A stretch of DNA of 64,000 nucleotides from CBDAMZ01 sp965197375 (GTDB taxonomy: Bacteria; Acidobacteriota; Vicinamibacteria; Vicinamibacterales; UBA8438), in contig CBDAMZ010000010.1 of the NCBI GenBank assembly GCA_965197375.1, forward strand, positions 739,530 through 803,529, read 5' to 3'. The notes below the pieces were generated by a model. It made no database searches and was not told where the DNA came from. It saw only the letters and a program-made list of their open reading frames with translations. Positions 61,374 through 64,000 of the stretch are shown piece after piece. The position numbers and the translations under genes were made by a program. How positions within the stretch are numbered: the stretch's first letter is position 1; each line of letters begins with the position of its first letter.

Positions 61374-62224
61374 CGTTCAGTCGTTAGTCGGCCGTCGACG
61401 CTCGACCCAAATGGGAGTGCGGCCTGGTTGACGGCTTCCGGCCGTAGTGCCGAGACGGCTGCCCACACACTCAGGTCGATGGTCGGAGTAATTTGATCCT
61501 GACATGCCACAACGATGTCGACGTCGGTCCGTCCACACGCGGTGAGCGCCTCGCGGCATGTGAGCTCGGCGATCTCCGGCACGTTGTTCACGCGGCTCAG
61601 ATGCGCGAGGACGATACACCGGACCGAGGATCCCAAGTCGTGGCGGATAAACGCCGCGAGTGATTCGTTCGACAAGTGCCCTTTGTTACTGGCGATCCGA
61701 ATACGCGTCGACTGCGCGTAGGGACTGATACGCAACAGCTCGGTCGCATGGTTCGACTCGAGGACCAGCACGCGGCAATCACGGAACTGGTCGATTATTG
61801 CCGGCGTCAACGTGCCAATGTCGGTAGCGTAGCCGATCGCGCCGTCCGGGGTATCGATCCGGAACCCCACGGCTTCCGCGGCGTCGTGGGGAACCGCGAA
61901 GGGAAAAAACCGGAAGCCACGGAGGTCATGACTCCGGCCGGGTTTTAAAGTGCGCCACTCGGCCACGTTGGTCGCGCCCCACTCCACACGAATCGCGGCT
62001 GTGGTGTAAACCGGCACACCATGGCGCCGCGACAGCACCTGCGCGCCGCGCGTGTGGTCACCGTGTGCGTGAGTGATCACGATGGCGTCGACACGCGCGG
62101 GATCCAGACCGAGCCGGTCCAGCCGCCCCGCCACCTCGCGGTAGCTCAGGCCTACATCGATGAGTACCAGCGCCTCGTCGCTGGCGAGCAACGTCGCGTT
62201 GCCGCCGCTCCCGCTCCCCAGCAC
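61370..62224 (-). CDS. Metallo-beta-lactamase-fold hydrolase, YycJ/WalJ-like
   Basis: 284 residues from GTG 62224. The zinc motif THAHGDH is intact, with later His and Asp ligands (VPHD, YATDIG) and ESNH and HLS positions typical of the YycJ group. The family's first strand (LTVLGSGSGGNATLL) begins before this GTG. An ATC at 62242 sits six bases after GGGAGAG in the right frame and would give a complete strand, so a non-canonical start is plausible. The group is thought to act as nuclease-like enzymes; the substrate is unknown. It precedes purB. Confidence 0.85.
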   Translation of the reverse strand: MLGSGSGGNATLLASDEALVLIDVGLSYREVAGRLDRLGLDPARVDAIVITHAHGDHTRGAQVLSRRHGVPVYTTAAIRVEWGATNVAEWRTLKPGRSHDLRGFRFFPFAVPHDAAEAVGFRIDTPDGAIGYATDIGTLTPAIIDQFRDCRVLVLESNHATELLRISPYAQSTRIRIASNKGHLSNESLAAFIRHDLGSSVRCIVLAHLSRVNNVPEIAELTCREALTACGRTDVDIVVACQDQITPTIDLSVWAAVSALRPEAVNQAALPFGSSVDGRLTTER

Positions 62225-62264
62225 CGTCAGTTGAACTGCGATCGGTCGCTCTCCCTCGAGTGGC

Positions 62265-63526
62265 CTATCCCAGATCCAGTTGGGACTCGGACAACTTCAC
62301 ATGGCTGACAGGGCCGACCACCGTCGCCGCGAGCGTGCCGTTGACAAACAGCTCCGTGGCCACCCGCCGCACGTCATCGGCCGTCACGCGGTCGAGCCCG
62401 GTCAACGTCTCCGCTAGACCAATCTGGCGGCCAAAGTAGATCTCTGAGCGAGCCAGCTGCGACATCCGACTGGTCGTGCTCTCGAGGTTAAGGACCAAGC
62501 TACCCTTGAGATGATCTTTAGCTCGCTGGAGTTCCGCGTCCGGCATTGGCGTTCCTTTCATCGCGCAAAATTCTGCGACAACGAGGTCCAACAGCTCTGG
62601 AACCGCGGCGGCGTCACAGCCAGCGTAAACCATCAGCGTACCGGTATCCCGATACGCTACGAGACTGCTGTTAACGGCATAGGCCAAACCGCGCTTCTCG
62701 CGTACGTTCTGGAACAGTCTAGAACTCATCGACCCGCCAAGGACCGTGTTGAGCACGTAGGTCACGTAGCGGTCGGTGTGATCATGAGGGTAGGCGTTCG
62801 TGCCCAAACAGGACGTGGCTCTGCTCGAGGTCTTTGTCTCGGATGATCAGCTGGACCTTCGATTCAGGTGAAGTAGTAGTGACCAGCTCACTCGTCACTG
62901 GCAACGCACCGAAGGCCTCGCCGATGAGATCCCGGACTGTAGCATGCTCGACATGTCCAGCGGCGGCCACAACGAAGTTGCCCCCAACGTAGGCCCGCTT
63001 AAAATAATCCCGAAGCATGTCACTTGAAAGTGTGTTCACAGACTCGACCGACCCGAGAATCGGGCGTCCGAGTGGATGGTCCGGCCAGTAGTTGGCCGTG
63101 AAGATTTCGTGCACGAGATCATCAGGCATGTCTTCCACCATTTTGATCTCCTCGACGACCACTTTTTTCTCGCGGCCGATATCGTTCTCGTGGAACGCCG
63201 GCCTCAACAGTAGGTCGGAGAGCACGTCGATGGCGCGCGGTAGGTGCTCGTCCAGCACCTTAATGTAGTAGCTGGCAACCTCCCTTCGCAGTAAAGGCGT
63301 CCAGCTGGCCGCCGACCGAATCGATGTCCTGCGCAATGTCCTCGGCGGTACGGGTGGTCGTCCCCTTGAAGAGCATGTGCTCGACAAAGTGCGCGATCCC
63401 GGCGTGACCGTCGTCCTCGTGGCGGGAGCCTCGCGTGAGCCACGCGCCGAGGCTAACCGAGCGGACATCAGGCATCGACTCGGTCAAGAGACAGAGGCCG
63501 CTGTCGAACACCTCACGAACGATCAT
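62265..63526 (-). pseudogene. M16 family zinc peptidase with two frameshifts
   Basis: The intact product would be about 420 residues (one M16 peptidase, processing-peptidase-like). ATG 63526 starts MIVREVFDSGLCLLTESMP. The inverted zinc motif is HFVEH (His46, Glu49, His50). Homology leaves the first frame near 63284 (AFTAKGG where KEVASYY is expected), resumes in a second frame, and again shifts near 62803 (HVLFGHERLPS where a GTNAYPHDH-type run is expected), then runs to 62265. In each case one surplus base (in GGG and TTT) explains the shift. It is immediately upstream of the metallo-beta-lactamase gene. Confidence 0.82.
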
Positions 63527-63760
63527 GTCGGAGAGAAACGCCCCTAGTTGGCCGAGACCGAACGGCGAAGGCTCAGCCAGCGCAAACAACTGTACTGAAA
63601 GGAATTACGCCAACGCCAACTGACTGGTGCATGATAGCACGTGCCCGAGGTGCCAGCAACTGTTTGGCCTCTGCTTACTTCGACGCAAAAGCCCCAGCCT
63701 CACAGCCGCCAGACGCGACCGCGCGTTAACATGCGACATCTCCCGCCTGAGCGGCCGGCC

Positions 63761-64000
63761 ATGCCTCGCCTGGACCTCACTGAGTTGGACCCTGTCGAAC
63801 TCGAAGCGGCGTTAGCCTATTTCGCCGCTAAGCCGTTTCACGCCAGGCAGATCTACCGATGGATGTATCGACACGCCGTCGCCGATTTCTCGCGCATGAC
63901 TGATCTGCCGCTTACGCTCCGCGTGCGGCTCGACAAGGCCTCTGTAATCTCGACACCGGTTATCGTGTGCACGCAGCGGTCAGCCGATAGGACCGTGAAA
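63761..64000 (+). CDS. rlmN: 23S rRNA/tRNA adenine-C2 methyltransferase RlmN (3' partial)
   Basis: The frame is open to the right window edge. ATG 63761 gives MPRLDLTELDPVELEAAL; an in-frame ATG at 63731 would add ten residues. FHARQIYRWMYRHAVADFSRMTDLP is the conserved RlmN N-terminal region that precedes the radical SAM domain, so the identification is firm although the Cys motif lies outside the window. It methylates A2503 of 23S rRNA. It is divergent from the M16 gene, and the 204 bp between them hold no supported gene. Confidence 0.88.
   Translation, partial: MPRLDLTELDPVELEAALAYFAAKPFHARQIYRWMYRHAVADFSRMTDLPLTLRVRLDKASVISTPVIVCTQRSADRTVK

Overview
This is a GC-rich bacterial chromosome segment packed with housekeeping genes, mostly on the minus strand. 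No phage, plasmid, insertion sequence or CRISPR array is visible. The gene content points to an Acidobacteriota-like organism, possibly a Vicinamibacteria relative: a GldF/GldG/DUF4340 cluster, secreted PQQ-propeller proteins, an aldolase-type microcompartment and CdaA-CdaR-GlmM. That placement is inference. The 16S gene at 49026-50579 would settle it.

Layout. 1-5168 (+): end of a gliding-type ABC permease, its GldG-like and DUF4340 partners, and a PBP4-type D,D-carboxypeptidase. 5356-24196 (-) is a long run in this transcription order: yebC, ruvC, ruvA, ruvB, fabH, queA, a tRNA with anticodon CAT, tilS, ftsH, folP, cdaA, cdaR, glmM, pdxJ, a YHS-like small membrane protein, a microcompartment cluster (class II aldolase, one BMC-H, three BMC-P, one small Cys-rich protein), nth, queE and queC. 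24354-44862 is an accessory region: methyltransferase, DUF2231 fusion protein, two secreted propellers, acetyltransferase, RidA-like protein, gamma-glutamyltransferase, quinone oxidoreductase, multicopper oxidase, amidohydrolase (internal stop), glycolate oxidase subunits GlcF and GlcDE, M64 peptidase, a decayed zinc alcohol dehydrogenase and a membrane protein. 44952-50841 (-): a complete rRNA operon (16S, tRNA-Ile GAT, tRNA-Ala TGC, 23S, 5S) with promoter, processing stems and terminator. 51122-63526 (-), in transcription order: an M16 peptidase, a metallo-beta-lactamase-fold hydrolase, purB, purS, purQ, purL, purF, a HEAT-repeat gene, purM, purN and tyrS. 63761-64000 (+): start of rlmN.

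The most interesting part is 7484-9790. A class II (fuculose-phosphate type) aldolase with a C-terminal encapsulation-peptide-like helix is followed by a minimal shell gene set. Last comes a 75-residue protein whose N-terminal helix resembles an encapsulation peptide and whose C-terminus carries a dense Cys/His motif. No aldehyde or alcohol dehydrogenase or phosphotransacylase lies nearby, although these normally complete such organelles.

A second theme is broken genes. An amidohydrolase has an in-frame TGA. A zinc alcohol dehydrogenase has a frameshift and an internal deletion. A HEAT-repeat gene has one frameshift and an M16 peptidase has two. A multicopper oxidase appears to have a frame break in its signal peptide. 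Several lesions are single-base changes in short homopolymers, so assembly error must be excluded. A third theme is a duplicated leader and signal-peptide segment shared by the RidA-like and gamma-glutamyltransferase genes; one copy still carries a relic of the neighbouring quinone oxidoreductase 3' end.
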